This document shows, piece after piece, positions 16,832 through 25,568 of a DNA stretch of 64,000 nucleotides. This DNA comes from Alphaproteobacteria bacterium (GTDB lineage Bacteria > Pseudomonadota > Alphaproteobacteria > Paracaedibacterales > VGCI01), in the NCBI GenBank assembly GCA_019746225.1, contig JAIESE010000043.1, positions 35,640 to 99,639 of the forward strand. Direction: 5' to 3'. The first letter of the stretch is position 1; each line of letters starts with the position of its first letter. The position numbers and the translations under genes are program-made. The notes under the pieces were generated by a model. That model saw only the letters and a program-made list of their open reading frames with translations, had not been told where the DNA came from and made no database searches.

Positions 16832-17491
16832 ATGCAGATCGCTGTCATGAGATTAAAATCCAAAAAAATGTACATTTTATATGCCCTCATAAGTCTTTGC
16901 ATTATTCTTTTAGCCTTGAGTGGAACAATCATGAGTCAGGTAGATGAACCAAAATTTACTGTTCTTGAGTCTCAAAGCAATATTGAGATACGGGAATATG
17001 ACCCCGTTATCGTTGCCCAAGTTCTGGTTGAAGGAGACCGAAAACAAGCGATTTCCGCAGGATTTAGAATGCTCGCTGATTATATTTTTGGCAACAATGA
17101 GGCACACCAAAAAATAGGCATGACCGCCCCTGTCATTCAGCAAAAGGGAGAGAAAATTTCCATGGCAGCGCCGGTAACTCAACAAAAATCCGAGGAGGGT
17201 CAATGGAAGGTGAAATTCGTTATGCCTGCTCACTATAAGTTGGAAACACTCCCAAAACCGCATGATAATCGCGTGGCACTCTTGTCCGTTCCCGCTAAAC
17301 AGTATGCGGTTATCCGATTTTCAGGCTTGGCAGGAGCAGAAAACTTGCAAAACTACCTTGACGAACTTCAAAAATTCCTAGTTTCCAAAGACCTTAAAGC
17401 CAAAGGCGAACCAATCTTCGCCTTCTATAATCCCCCTTGGACACTTCCTTTTTTACGTCGCAACGAGATTATGATCGAACTTAATAAGTAA
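16832..17491 (+). CDS. SOUL/HEBP family heme-binding-like protein, membrane-anchored
   Basis: This 219-residue protein has an N-terminal hydrophobic segment (~12-33, MYILYALISLCIILLALSG), either an anchor or an uncleaved signal. A SOUL domain follows: IEIREYDPVIVAQVLVEG, GMTAPV (residue ~97), SMAAPVTQQ, KFVMPAHYKLETLP and YAVIRFSGLA. In bacteria these proteins sit in the periplasm and are thought to bind heme or a related tetrapyrrole; this is family knowledge. The start is uncertain: ATG at 16832, 16847 or 16868 are all in frame and none has a clear ribosome site. Confidence 0.82.
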   Translation: MQIAVMRLKSKKMYILYALISLCIILLALSGTIMSQVDEPKFTVLESQSNIEIREYDPVIVAQVLVEGDRKQAISAGFRMLADYIFGNNEAHQKIGMTAPVIQQKGEKISMAAPVTQQKSEEGQWKVKFVMPAHYKLETLPKPHDNRVALLSVPAKQYAVIRFSGLAGAENLQNYLDELQKFLVSKDLKAKGEPIFAFYNPPWTLPFLRRNEIMIELNK

Positions 17492-17601
17492 TGTTGCCGG
17501 ATAATTTAGACTTGTGATATCCCTATTGGGATATACCAAAGAATCCTGGCTATTGCGCACCAAATGAGATTATTTTTATTCGATTTGCACAAGGCGAAAT
17601 A

Positions 17602-18660
17602 TTGACAAAAGCTATAACAATCCAAGAACTAGAGGGCAAGCTTCTCGCCTGGTATGACACCCACCAACGGACCTTGCCTTGGCGGGCGGTGCCGGGGCAT
17701 TCCCCTAATCCTTATCATGTTTGGCTCAGTGAAATCATGTTGCAGCAAACAACCGTTGCAACTGTGAAGGATTATTTCATCCGATTTATCACCCGCTGGC
17801 CGGTCGTTGAGGCGCTGGCTGAGGCAACCCTGGATGAGGTGTTTCACAATTGGCAAGGTCTTGGATACTATAGCCGCGCCCGTAACTTACATACTTGTGC
17901 ACAAACCCTGGTCCGCAACTTTCAGGGCGTCCTTCCCCGAAACGTCGAACAACTTCTAAAGCTTCCAGGAATCGGCCCCTATACCGCGGCGGCCATTACC
18001 GCGATCGCCTATGATCACCCCATCGTTCCGGTTGATGGCAATGTGGTGCGCGTCTTTTCTCGACTTTTTGCCCTTGAAACCCCTTTGCCGGCCTTAAAAA
18101 TTGAGGTGGAGGCTCTTGCGAAAGAGATGATCCCGTCACACCGAAGCGGGGATTTTGCCCAAAGTCTCATGGATTTAGGAGCAACCGTCTGTCGCCCGCG
18201 CAATCCTTCCTGCGAGGTCTGTCCCTTACAGACAAAGTGCCTCAGCCATCATTTGGGGATTACCGACCAACTCCCGCGTCCTGCCGTGAAAGCCATTAAG
18301 CCGCGCCGCTATGGGATTGCCTATTGGATTGAAAATCAGCACGGTGAAATTCTCTTAGAAAAACGCCCTGATAAGGGCCTTTTGGCAGGACTGGTTGGGG
18401 TACCAACAACAATTTGGCAGCACTCTCCTTTAAATGCTAATAAATCTCTGATCAGCAACCCCAAAGAGTTTGGCTCGTTAGAATATCTGCCAGAAATTGT
18501 CCGCCACACCTTCACTCATTTTCATTTGGAACTCACCATCGCCAAAGGAAAAAGCGACACCCCAGAGACAGGCTTTTGGTGTTCTCTTGATGACCTCAAA
18601 TCCCACGCATTACCAACGGTCATGAAGAAAGTGATCCGCGCTGTCGCTGGAGAGGGATAA
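17602..18660 (+). CDS. mutY: A/G-specific adenine DNA glycosylase MutY
   Basis: MutY removes adenine mispaired with 8-oxoguanine. All parts are present in 352 residues: WLSEIMLQQTTVATV (catalytic Glu region), the helix-hairpin-helix LPGIGPYTAAAITAIA, and VPVDGNVVRVFSRL with the catalytic Asp. The [4Fe-4S] cluster loop is C-x6-C-x2-C-x5-C (CRPRNPSCEVCPLQTKC). A C-terminal NUDIX-like 8-oxoG recognition domain starts at ~230. The start is TTG 17602 with AAGGCG 5 bases upstream. It is convergent with the thiamine-type transporter. Confidence 0.95.
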   Translation: MTKAITIQELEGKLLAWYDTHQRTLPWRAVPGHSPNPYHVWLSEIMLQQTTVATVKDYFIRFITRWPVVEALAEATLDEVFHNWQGLGYYSRARNLHTCAQTLVRNFQGVLPRNVEQLLKLPGIGPYTAAAITAIAYDHPIVPVDGNVVRVFSRLFALETPLPALKIEVEALAKEMIPSHRSGDFAQSLMDLGATVCRPRNPSCEVCPLQTKCLSHHLGITDQLPRPAVKAIKPRRYGIAYWIENQHGEILLEKRPDKGLLAGLVGVPTTIWQHSPLNANKSLISNPKEFGSLEYLPEIVRHTFTHFHLELTIAKGKSDTPETGFWCSLDDLKSHALPTVMKKVIRAVAGEG

Positions 18661-18682
18661 GATGCCAATAAGGCACCTCTCC

Positions 18683-19969
18683 TTACTCATCTCCCCAAAT
18701 GAACGCCGCCAGGCCCATCACCACCAGAAATAGAAAATACAAGAAGGGCGCGTAAGATAAAGACGTGAATTGCCACAGGAACAAGCACACCACGGGCGTT
18801 GTGCCTGAAAATAACATTGAGCCGATCGTATGGCCGAGGCTCATACACCGGAATCTTACCCCCACTTCATATTGCTGAATTAAAAAGAGATAACCCGGCG
18901 CGAAGAAGAATACCATGGAGAGGGTCGTTAAGATCATGAGAGGAAAAGAAACAATCCCGTCGCTGATTAGAACCGCATTCAACGCAACGAGACTCATCGT
19001 GAAGAACCCCCCGATCTTGCCGATGCGCGCCAGCCCCCAAACATCCGCAGCCCAACCGGCCACGGGCAAGAAAAGAACGTATAGGCTTGTTAAGTAAAAG
19101 CTGTAGAGAGATGCGTCCGCGGCAGGGGCCATCCCTAAAATCTTCGACAGATACGTCCCTTGAAAGACGAGGTAGAAGTGATACGCCCCCCCACCGGCTC
19201 CACAAATCATAATGGTTCGCAATATAGGCGCCCAGTGGGTTTTGGCCACCTCTTTCAATGGCGCAGGGGTGAGATGCTGTTGCAAGTATGCAAGAAAGGG
19301 TGGTGTTTCAATGAGATATCGCCGCAAGATAAAGACGATGAAACCAAAAATGCTGCACCCCAAAAAGACGAAGCGCCAGCTTTCACCAACAGCCGGAACG
19401 TGTGCCGCAACAAGGGAGGCGAGCGCAATCCCGAGGTAAGCCCCGCACCCCACAAGGCACGTAATGAGACATGGATTTTTCTTAGCAAAATGCTCAAAGA
19501 CATAGATGTGCACCCCATCTGACTCGCCCGCGATAAAAATCCCCTGAAGCATGCGGCACACCACAAGGGCGATGGCGGCGCCCCACCCCCAAGCTTCATA
19601 GCCCGGCAAGATGCCTACGATGAATGTGGGGAACGAAATGCCGATCATGCTGTACCGCAAGGAAATGCGGCGCCCTTGGGTATCTCCTAAATATCCAAAA
19701 ATAAGGGCCCCAAAGGGTTTTGATAAGGACCCAACCGCAAAAACTCCGAATGCCTTGATGAGGGAGGTCGTTGGATCGTCGCTTGGAAAGAAGTGAATGG
19801 CTAGGATGGGCGCCAAAAATCCATAAATGGCATATTCAAAATATTCGAGAACGGTCCCGAGAACGGATATGAAAAATATAGGCACTTTAACAGGTGAAGC
19901 TTTTTCAAGAACGGGTTGCTCAAAATTTTCGAGCGGTGATGTTTTGATGTTTGTTGCAATATTGGTCAT
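18683..19969 (-). CDS. MFS (MHS family) transporter under a TPP riboswitch; predicted thiamine or precursor importer
   Basis: This 428-residue, 12-helix inner-membrane protein belongs to the same metabolite:H+ symporter branch as the transporter at 3114. Diagnostic parts are VLEYFEYAIYGFLAPILA, FGYLGDTQGRR (motif A) and RMLQGIFIAGESDGVHIY. What sets it apart is its leader: a complete TPP riboswitch ends at its ribosome site. Gene control by thiamine pyrophosphate strongly suggests the substrate is thiamine, a phosphate ester, or the HMP/thiazole precursor. The call for the transporter family is firm; the substrate is inferred from regulation. ATG 19969 is preferred over GTG 19975 because GGAGGG lies about 7 bases upstream. 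Confidence 0.88.
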   Translation of the reverse strand: MTNIATNIKTSPLENFEQPVLEKASPVKVPIFFISVLGTVLEYFEYAIYGFLAPILAIHFFPSDDPTTSLIKAFGVFAVGSLSKPFGALIFGYLGDTQGRRISLRYSMIGISFPTFIVGILPGYEAWGWGAAIALVVCRMLQGIFIAGESDGVHIYVFEHFAKKNPCLITCLVGCGAYLGIALASLVAAHVPAVGESWRFVFLGCSIFGFIVFILRRYLIETPPFLAYLQQHLTPAPLKEVAKTHWAPILRTIMICGAGGGAYHFYLVFQGTYLSKILGMAPAADASLYSFYLTSLYVLFLPVAGWAADVWGLARIGKIGGFFTMSLVALNAVLISDGIVSFPLMILTTLSMVFFFAPGYLFLIQQYEVGVRFRCMSLGHTIGSMLFSGTTPVVCLFLWQFTSLSYAPFLYFLFLVVMGLAAFIWGDE

Positions 19970-19973
19970 GTGC

Positions 19974-20070
19974 ACTCCCTCCGCTGGTACGAACCAGATC
20001 AGGTTATAGGGTTAAGCGACCACCGCTTTCTCAGCTGAGCTTAGACTCAGCACCCCTGGCTAATGAGGGG
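19974..20070 (-). promoter_or_regulatory. TPP (thiamine pyrophosphate) riboswitch
   Basis: Read on the minus strand from 20070, the leader contains every conserved block of the THI-box in order. AGGGGTGC comes first, then a P3 hairpin (CTGAG...CTCAG) and CTGAGA. An extra small hairpin (AAGCG...CGCTT) follows, then AACCC, which pairs with GGGGT. The sensor arm AACCTGATCTGGTT is next, and finally GTACCAGCGGAGGGA. The final GGAGGG also serves as the Shine-Dalgarno of the downstream gene, and CAT upstream can pair with the AUG. Ligand binding would thus directly hide the ribosome site, implying translational control. No terminator hairpin lies between aptamer and gene. Confidence 0.95.
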
Positions 20071-20180
20071 ATCCTATCGAGGACGCTGAATGGTGTCAAG
20101 GGGGGGAGCATCAGAAGATGCTGACATTTGTCTCTAAACCAAGTATATTCCCTTAAAATAAGAATAATGAAAGAATCACC

Positions 20181-21272
20181 ATGCCAAAGCTCCACCTAAA
20201 TCCCGACATCTTTTTTATGTTAAAGGATAAGGATATCATTCTGTGGGACTATAAGAATCGTCAGCAATTTTCTTTAACCCCCCCTTATTTTGAGCGACTC
20301 GTCGCTCACTCTCGCGGAGATATCAAGGATAACTCACAACCTCTTATCGACATTGACCAACATCTTTTTAAAGAAGGTATATTACTAAATGAAGCCCCTC
20401 TAGAACCCCTCTGGAAGTGGGATAAATTGTCTTATATATATCACCTGGGAACGCGCAATATCGTGGCAGATACCCACACTTCTGTTCAAGACTGGGTAGC
20501 CGATTATGTCCAGGGATGCGAAGAAGCTGTGGATCGAAAACCACAAGAATTATTCATTAGACGAGAAGGCGCTTTAGTCCCCTTACCGGCCCCAAATTTG
20601 GAAAGCTTAAATCAATTGCTTTTCAGTGAAATTTTGAAGCAACGCCTAACGGTTCGAACCTTTGATGGGAAGCCTGTGTCTGTGGAGAATTTGAGCACGC
20701 TCCTTTTTGTAACATTTGGTCTATTCCATGGCCCCTGGCAGGATTTAACCGATGCAGGTCTTCAGGAAATGGGGTTGCGAAAAACCAGCGCTTCTGGCGG
20801 TGGCCTCCACCCGAATGAGGCGTATGTAACCATTCTCAATGTGCCTGGCATTGAGCCAGGGATGTATCATTATGATGTGGAACGCCACGGACTTGTGCGC
20901 GTAAATGCAGCGGTCTCGGATGATCAAGTGGCCGCTTTGTGCATGGGCCAACCCTTTGGAAATGGGATAGCCTTTGGCGTCTTTCTCGTCGCCTACTTAA
21001 ACAAAGCTTGGTGGAAGTATGAGCATTCTCGCGCCTACAGAGTGGTCTTAATGGACGCAGGCCACCTATCTCAGACTTTCCAATTGGTGGCGACATCCCT
21101 TGGAATCCTGACCTGGATGACCGCAAATATCCATGATTTGGACGTCTCCAGTCTGTTAAAATTGGAGGGTGTTCATCAGGCTCCATTACATTTCTTAGGG
21201 GGTGGTTATGGGAAAAAGTCTGCGGTTTATGAAGGGGTGATTCAGCATTTTAAAGATACTAAGGGGAGCTGA
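20181..21272 (+). CDS. SagB/ThcOx-type nitroreductase-fold dehydrogenase
   Basis: In this 363-residue protein residues 1-155 are a family-specific N-terminal domain. Residues ~155-350 form a nitroreductase-fold FMN domain: QRLTVRTFDGKPVS, KTSASGGGLHPNEAYV, PGMYHYDVERHGL, RVVLMDAGHLSQTFQLVATSLGI and FLGGGYGK. This is the SagB/ThcOx architecture, whose best-known members oxidise azolines to azoles during maturation of thiazole/oxazole-modified peptides. No YcaO/SagD cyclodehydratase, precursor peptide or transporter is visible beside it, so it appears as an orphan. It may act on a peptide encoded elsewhere or have another reductase role. Confidence 0.8.
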   Translation: MPKLHLNPDIFFMLKDKDIILWDYKNRQQFSLTPPYFERLVAHSRGDIKDNSQPLIDIDQHLFKEGILLNEAPLEPLWKWDKLSYIYHLGTRNIVADTHTSVQDWVADYVQGCEEAVDRKPQELFIRREGALVPLPAPNLESLNQLLFSEILKQRLTVRTFDGKPVSVENLSTLLFVTFGLFHGPWQDLTDAGLQEMGLRKTSASGGGLHPNEAYVTILNVPGIEPGMYHYDVERHGLVRVNAAVSDDQVAALCMGQPFGNGIAFGVFLVAYLNKAWWKYEHSRAYRVVLMDAGHLSQTFQLVATSLGILTWMTANIHDLDVSSLLKLEGVHQAPLHFLGGGYGKKSAVYEGVIQHFKDTKGS

Positions 21273-21288
21273 AGCTGATCACGCCCCT

Positions 21289-21834
21289 TTAACCGCCCTT
21301 CCCTTTACGTCTATTTCTTTTCTCCCTCTTCTTCTTTGTACGCGCTTTCGCAGATTTTTTCTTTTCTGAACTCTTACGGGCTTTTTTTTCTTCCTTTTCC
21401 TTTTTCTTTGCCTTCGCTTTTTCCTTTTTTTCCTTCTTCTTTTCTTTATGTTCATTGCTCTTTTGTTTGTCGCTTTTGCCATCCTCTGTCTTTTTTTCAG
21501 CTTTAGCTTTCTCTTTCTTTTCCTTCTTCTTTGCCTTTTTTTCTTCAGTCTTCTTAGCCTTAGCTTCCTTCTTTTCCTTTTTCTTTTCTTCCTTCTTAGC
21601 CTTCTTTTTTTCTTCTTTTTCAGCTTTCTTCTTTTCTTTCTTTTCAGCCTTTTTTTCTTCCTTAGTCTTTTCGGGACTTTCCTCTTCTTCGGTTTCCTCA
21701 CCGCTTTCCCCGAGACCACCGAGAAAGTCCCCACCAAAAGCATCAAGGGCTCCTGCCGGCAATACCATATTACATTGCACAACCACGGCGATACAAAACA
21801 ATAAAATAATATTAAAAATGGATTTATCTTCCAT
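21289..21834 (-). CDS. Exported, extremely Lys/Glu-rich protein
   Basis: This 181-residue protein has a signal-peptide-like N-terminus (~1-30, IILLFCIAVVVQ... ALDA). A short Gly/Glu segment follows (~31-55). From there to the end it is almost only Lys, Glu and Ala in KKEKKEKAKAEKK-type repeats. No domain is recognised; such sequence forms long charged helices or stays disordered and could bind nucleic acid or polyanions. The plus strand here is a ~380-base pyrimidine-rich tract, so other frames also stay open; I chose this one because only it starts with a signal peptide. The frame is uncertain within the repeat. Confidence 0.6.
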   Translation of the reverse strand: MEDKSIFNIILLFCIAVVVQCNMVLPAGALDAFGGDFLGGLGESGEETEEEESPEKTKEEKKAEKKEKKKAEKEEKKKAKKEEKKKEKKEAKAKKTEEKKAKKKEKKEKAKAEKKTEDGKSDKQKSNEHKEKKKEKKEKAKAKKKEKEEKKARKSSEKKKSAKARTKKKREKRNRRKGKGG

Positions 21835-22172
21835 TTAACTTTCTTTTCTTTAGATTTCAGTCCTTTTATATTAAATTGTTGATATTTAATATTTAGTGAA
21901 ATTATTTAGAAATTTAATTAGATACTGCATTTTCTATTTTTCAAAATAGTTCATCGAAAGGAGAATAAAAAAAGGAACATCACAATATTTCTTATGAAGT
22001 GATGTTAAATTTTACGTCAGTTACCCAATAGAGTGTGGTTTGTAAGTCACGCCCATCTCAAAATGTAAGCTTTTAGAATATTTTATGAAAACTTTAAAGA
22101 ATCTTTATTGCTCATATCACAAACCCTTGTTAACATTCATTATAATGTAGAGCATTTGAGGAGGATTATAAT
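21835..22172. other. Intergenic region, divergent promoters
   Basis: This 338-base AT-rich gap separates the Lys/Glu-rich gene (minus) and the SRPBCC gene (plus). It contains one inverted repeat, AACATCAC (21976-21983) and GTGATGTT (21999-22006), with a 15-base loop; its role is unknown. The strong ribosome site GAGGAGG lies just before the right-hand gene. Nothing else is evident. Confidence 0.4.
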
Positions 22173-23204
22173 ATGTGGACAACAACACACAGCAAGGTTA
22201 TTAAAGGCGTTAAGAAAGAAGTCATCTGGGAACGGTTGTCAGATGTCAGCACATGGCATACCTGGATTCCTAATGTTGAATATTGTAAAATGGACAAACC
22301 ATTTGCAACCGGCAACCGTTATACTCTAAAGCCAAAAGGTTCTTCCCCTATTTCGGTCGAACTCATCGAAGTTAAAAAGGATCAGAAATTCATAGGCTGC
22401 ACTCGTTTCTTTGGGGCAACTATGTATGATATTCATGAAATGCATCCAGATCCGCAAGGCACCCGCCTTACCGTTACATTAAAAGTTACAGGACCGCTTG
22501 GCTTTTTGTGGAGAAAGCTTGTTGCGGAAAAGATTGGGGCGAATTTACCAAAACTATTTAATAACTTGGCAAGCATCGTGGGCGCCCCAGCTGTCAAAAG
22601 CGATAATAATCTTCCCCAGACAAGTCTGCCAGGTGATAAAAAACCAAATCTTCACCTTATTACTCCGACGTCTCTCAAAGCCAAACCCAAGGTTAAGGCA
22701 AAAGCCAAAGGTAAAGTTAAGTTAAGTGTGTCCGCTGATATTAACTCTAAGATAAAGGTAACCCCATCTATGTCTCAAACAGCTTTAAAACCAACCCCTA
22801 CAGCAACTAAAAAGACAAAAGCCAAAACTTCAAAGAAGCCAAAACTAAAAGTTACGTCTTCTAAGAAAGCCAAGTCGAAGTCTGTAGCGACGAAGAAGCC
22901 AACTCTAAAATCTTCAGCCGCTAATAAGCCCAAGACAAAAGCAAAGACAAAGACAAAGACAAAGACCTTAGCGTCAAAGAAACCGACAACAAAGGCTTCA
23001 ACGGTTAAGAAATCCAAGCCTAAGACAAAGGCAAAGACAACAGCCTCGAAGAAACCGACAACTAAAGCTTCAGCAGCTAAAAAAACAAAGCCAAAGACAA
23101 CAGCGGCTAAGAAGCCAAAGACGAAGACTAAAGCCGTTAAGAAAACAACAGCGAAAGCGAAACCAAAAGCAAAAGCTGTTAAAAAACTGAATGTTAAAGG
23201 CTAA
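22173..23204 (+). CDS. SRPBCC-domain protein with histone-H1-like lysine-rich tail
   Basis: This 343-residue protein has two unlike halves. Residues ~1-140 form an SRPBCC (polyketide cyclase/START-like) ligand-binding domain: KVIKGVKKEVIWERLSDVSTWHTW, then EVKKDQKFIGCTRFFGATMYDIHEM and LTVTLKVTGPLGFLW. Residues ~165-343 are repeats of Lys, Ala, Thr and Pro (KPTTKAS, PKTKAKTK, KKTTAKAKPKAKAVKK), like the C-terminal domain of histone H1 or AlgP. That tail would bind DNA or RNA non-specifically. I know of SRPBCC domains and H1-like tails separately, but not this fusion. GAGGAGG precedes ATG 22173 at good spacing. No signal peptide is present. Confidence 0.75.
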   Translation: MWTTTHSKVIKGVKKEVIWERLSDVSTWHTWIPNVEYCKMDKPFATGNRYTLKPKGSSPISVELIEVKKDQKFIGCTRFFGATMYDIHEMHPDPQGTRLTVTLKVTGPLGFLWRKLVAEKIGANLPKLFNNLASIVGAPAVKSDNNLPQTSLPGDKKPNLHLITPTSLKAKPKVKAKAKGKVKLSVSADINSKIKVTPSMSQTALKPTPTATKKTKAKTSKKPKLKVTSSKKAKSKSVATKKPTLKSSAANKPKTKAKTKTKTKTLASKKPTTKASTVKKSKPKTKAKTTASKKPTTKASAAKKTKPKTTAAKKPKTKTKAVKKTTAKAKPKAKAVKKLNVKG

Positions 23205-23220
23205 TACAACAGTGTTGAGG

Positions 23221-23266
23221 AATAACTCTTAGATTCATCAGACATTCTGAAGGACGAAGAGTTATT
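23221..23266. terminator. Bidirectional terminator-like hairpin
   Basis: A perfect 10-bp inverted repeat, AATAACTCTT (23221-23230) and AAGAGTTATT (23257-23266), encloses a smaller TCAGA/TCTGA hairpin. It lies between two convergent genes and slightly overlaps the stop codon of the minus-strand one. Confidence 0.55.
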
Positions 23267-23678
23267 TCTCTACTTTTCTAAGTGCCATACTGAAATATAC
23301 CCCATCTTTTATAGGATTCCGCCGAAAGTCAAAGCTCTCAAAATGAATGCCAGGCAAAGGGCTTAGAGCAGCACTCTTCATTGTTAACAAATTGCTTTGT
23401 TTTGCATACTCGCGGAAAGTTGTGTTGCCAGGGGTTTTGCCTGTCGTATCTTCAAAGCTAAAAAAGCGTACCTCATAATCGGTCCCATTTATTGTAATGA
23501 TTTTTCCTGGAATGCTTGTTGATACACGCTGAGAAGATTTGCACGTGGCAATCTCCTGACAAGCGTCTATAACATCTTCGAGCTTTAAGGCGCCCTCTTC
23601 AAGGTGAATGGTTACCTCATCCGCATTTGTGAAAGCTGCTAAAATGAAACATAAGACGATAACAAATTTCTTAAACAT
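23262..23678 (-). CDS. Small exported protein of unknown function
   Basis: This 138-residue protein has a clear signal peptide (MFKKFVIVLCFILAAFTNA, ~1-19). The mature part contains two close cysteines (CQEIATC) that may form a disulfide and the phrase IITINGTDYEVRFFSFEDTTG. I recognise no family. It is preceded by a long minus-strand-compatible gap and faces the SRPBCC gene. Confidence 0.6.
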   Translation of the reverse strand: MFKKFVIVLCFILAAFTNADEVTIHLEEGALKLEDVIDACQEIATCKSSQRVSTSIPGKIITINGTDYEVRFFSFEDTTGKTPGNTTFREYAKQSNLLTMKSAALSPLPGIHFESFDFRRNPIKDGVYFSMALRKVEK

Positions 23679-23786
23679 GAGTCCCCCAAAAGTTCATGAT
23701 TTCCAAAGACTATTTATAGCTCTCTCGAGCTCATGAGGTCAATCAGTCTCATAAGGTAAGGATAAAAAGGGGACTTATGTCTACTT

Positions 23787-25394
<1,608 letters not shown>

Positions 25395-25568
25395 TGAATA
25401 CACCTCTCGTTATATATACTTCTCTTATTTTTCTCCAATTCTGGAAATATAAAAAGAGGGAAAATGAAAGAAGAAGCAGATCTTTTTGATTGTGTGGGAA
25501 AAATGCATAGAAAAACCGCCAAGATTTCCGCTATAACAACCCTAGACTAACTTTTTAAGATATTGTTA

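Noticed and set aside
17517-17534. ATATCCC/GGGATAT hairpin after the SOUL gene
   Set aside because: The stem is only 7 bp with no T tract; too weak to call a terminator.
21448-21838. Phe/Leu-rich frames on the plus strand opposite the Lys/Glu-rich gene
   Set aside because: They are complements of the repetitive purine tract; no ribosome site and no plausible protein.
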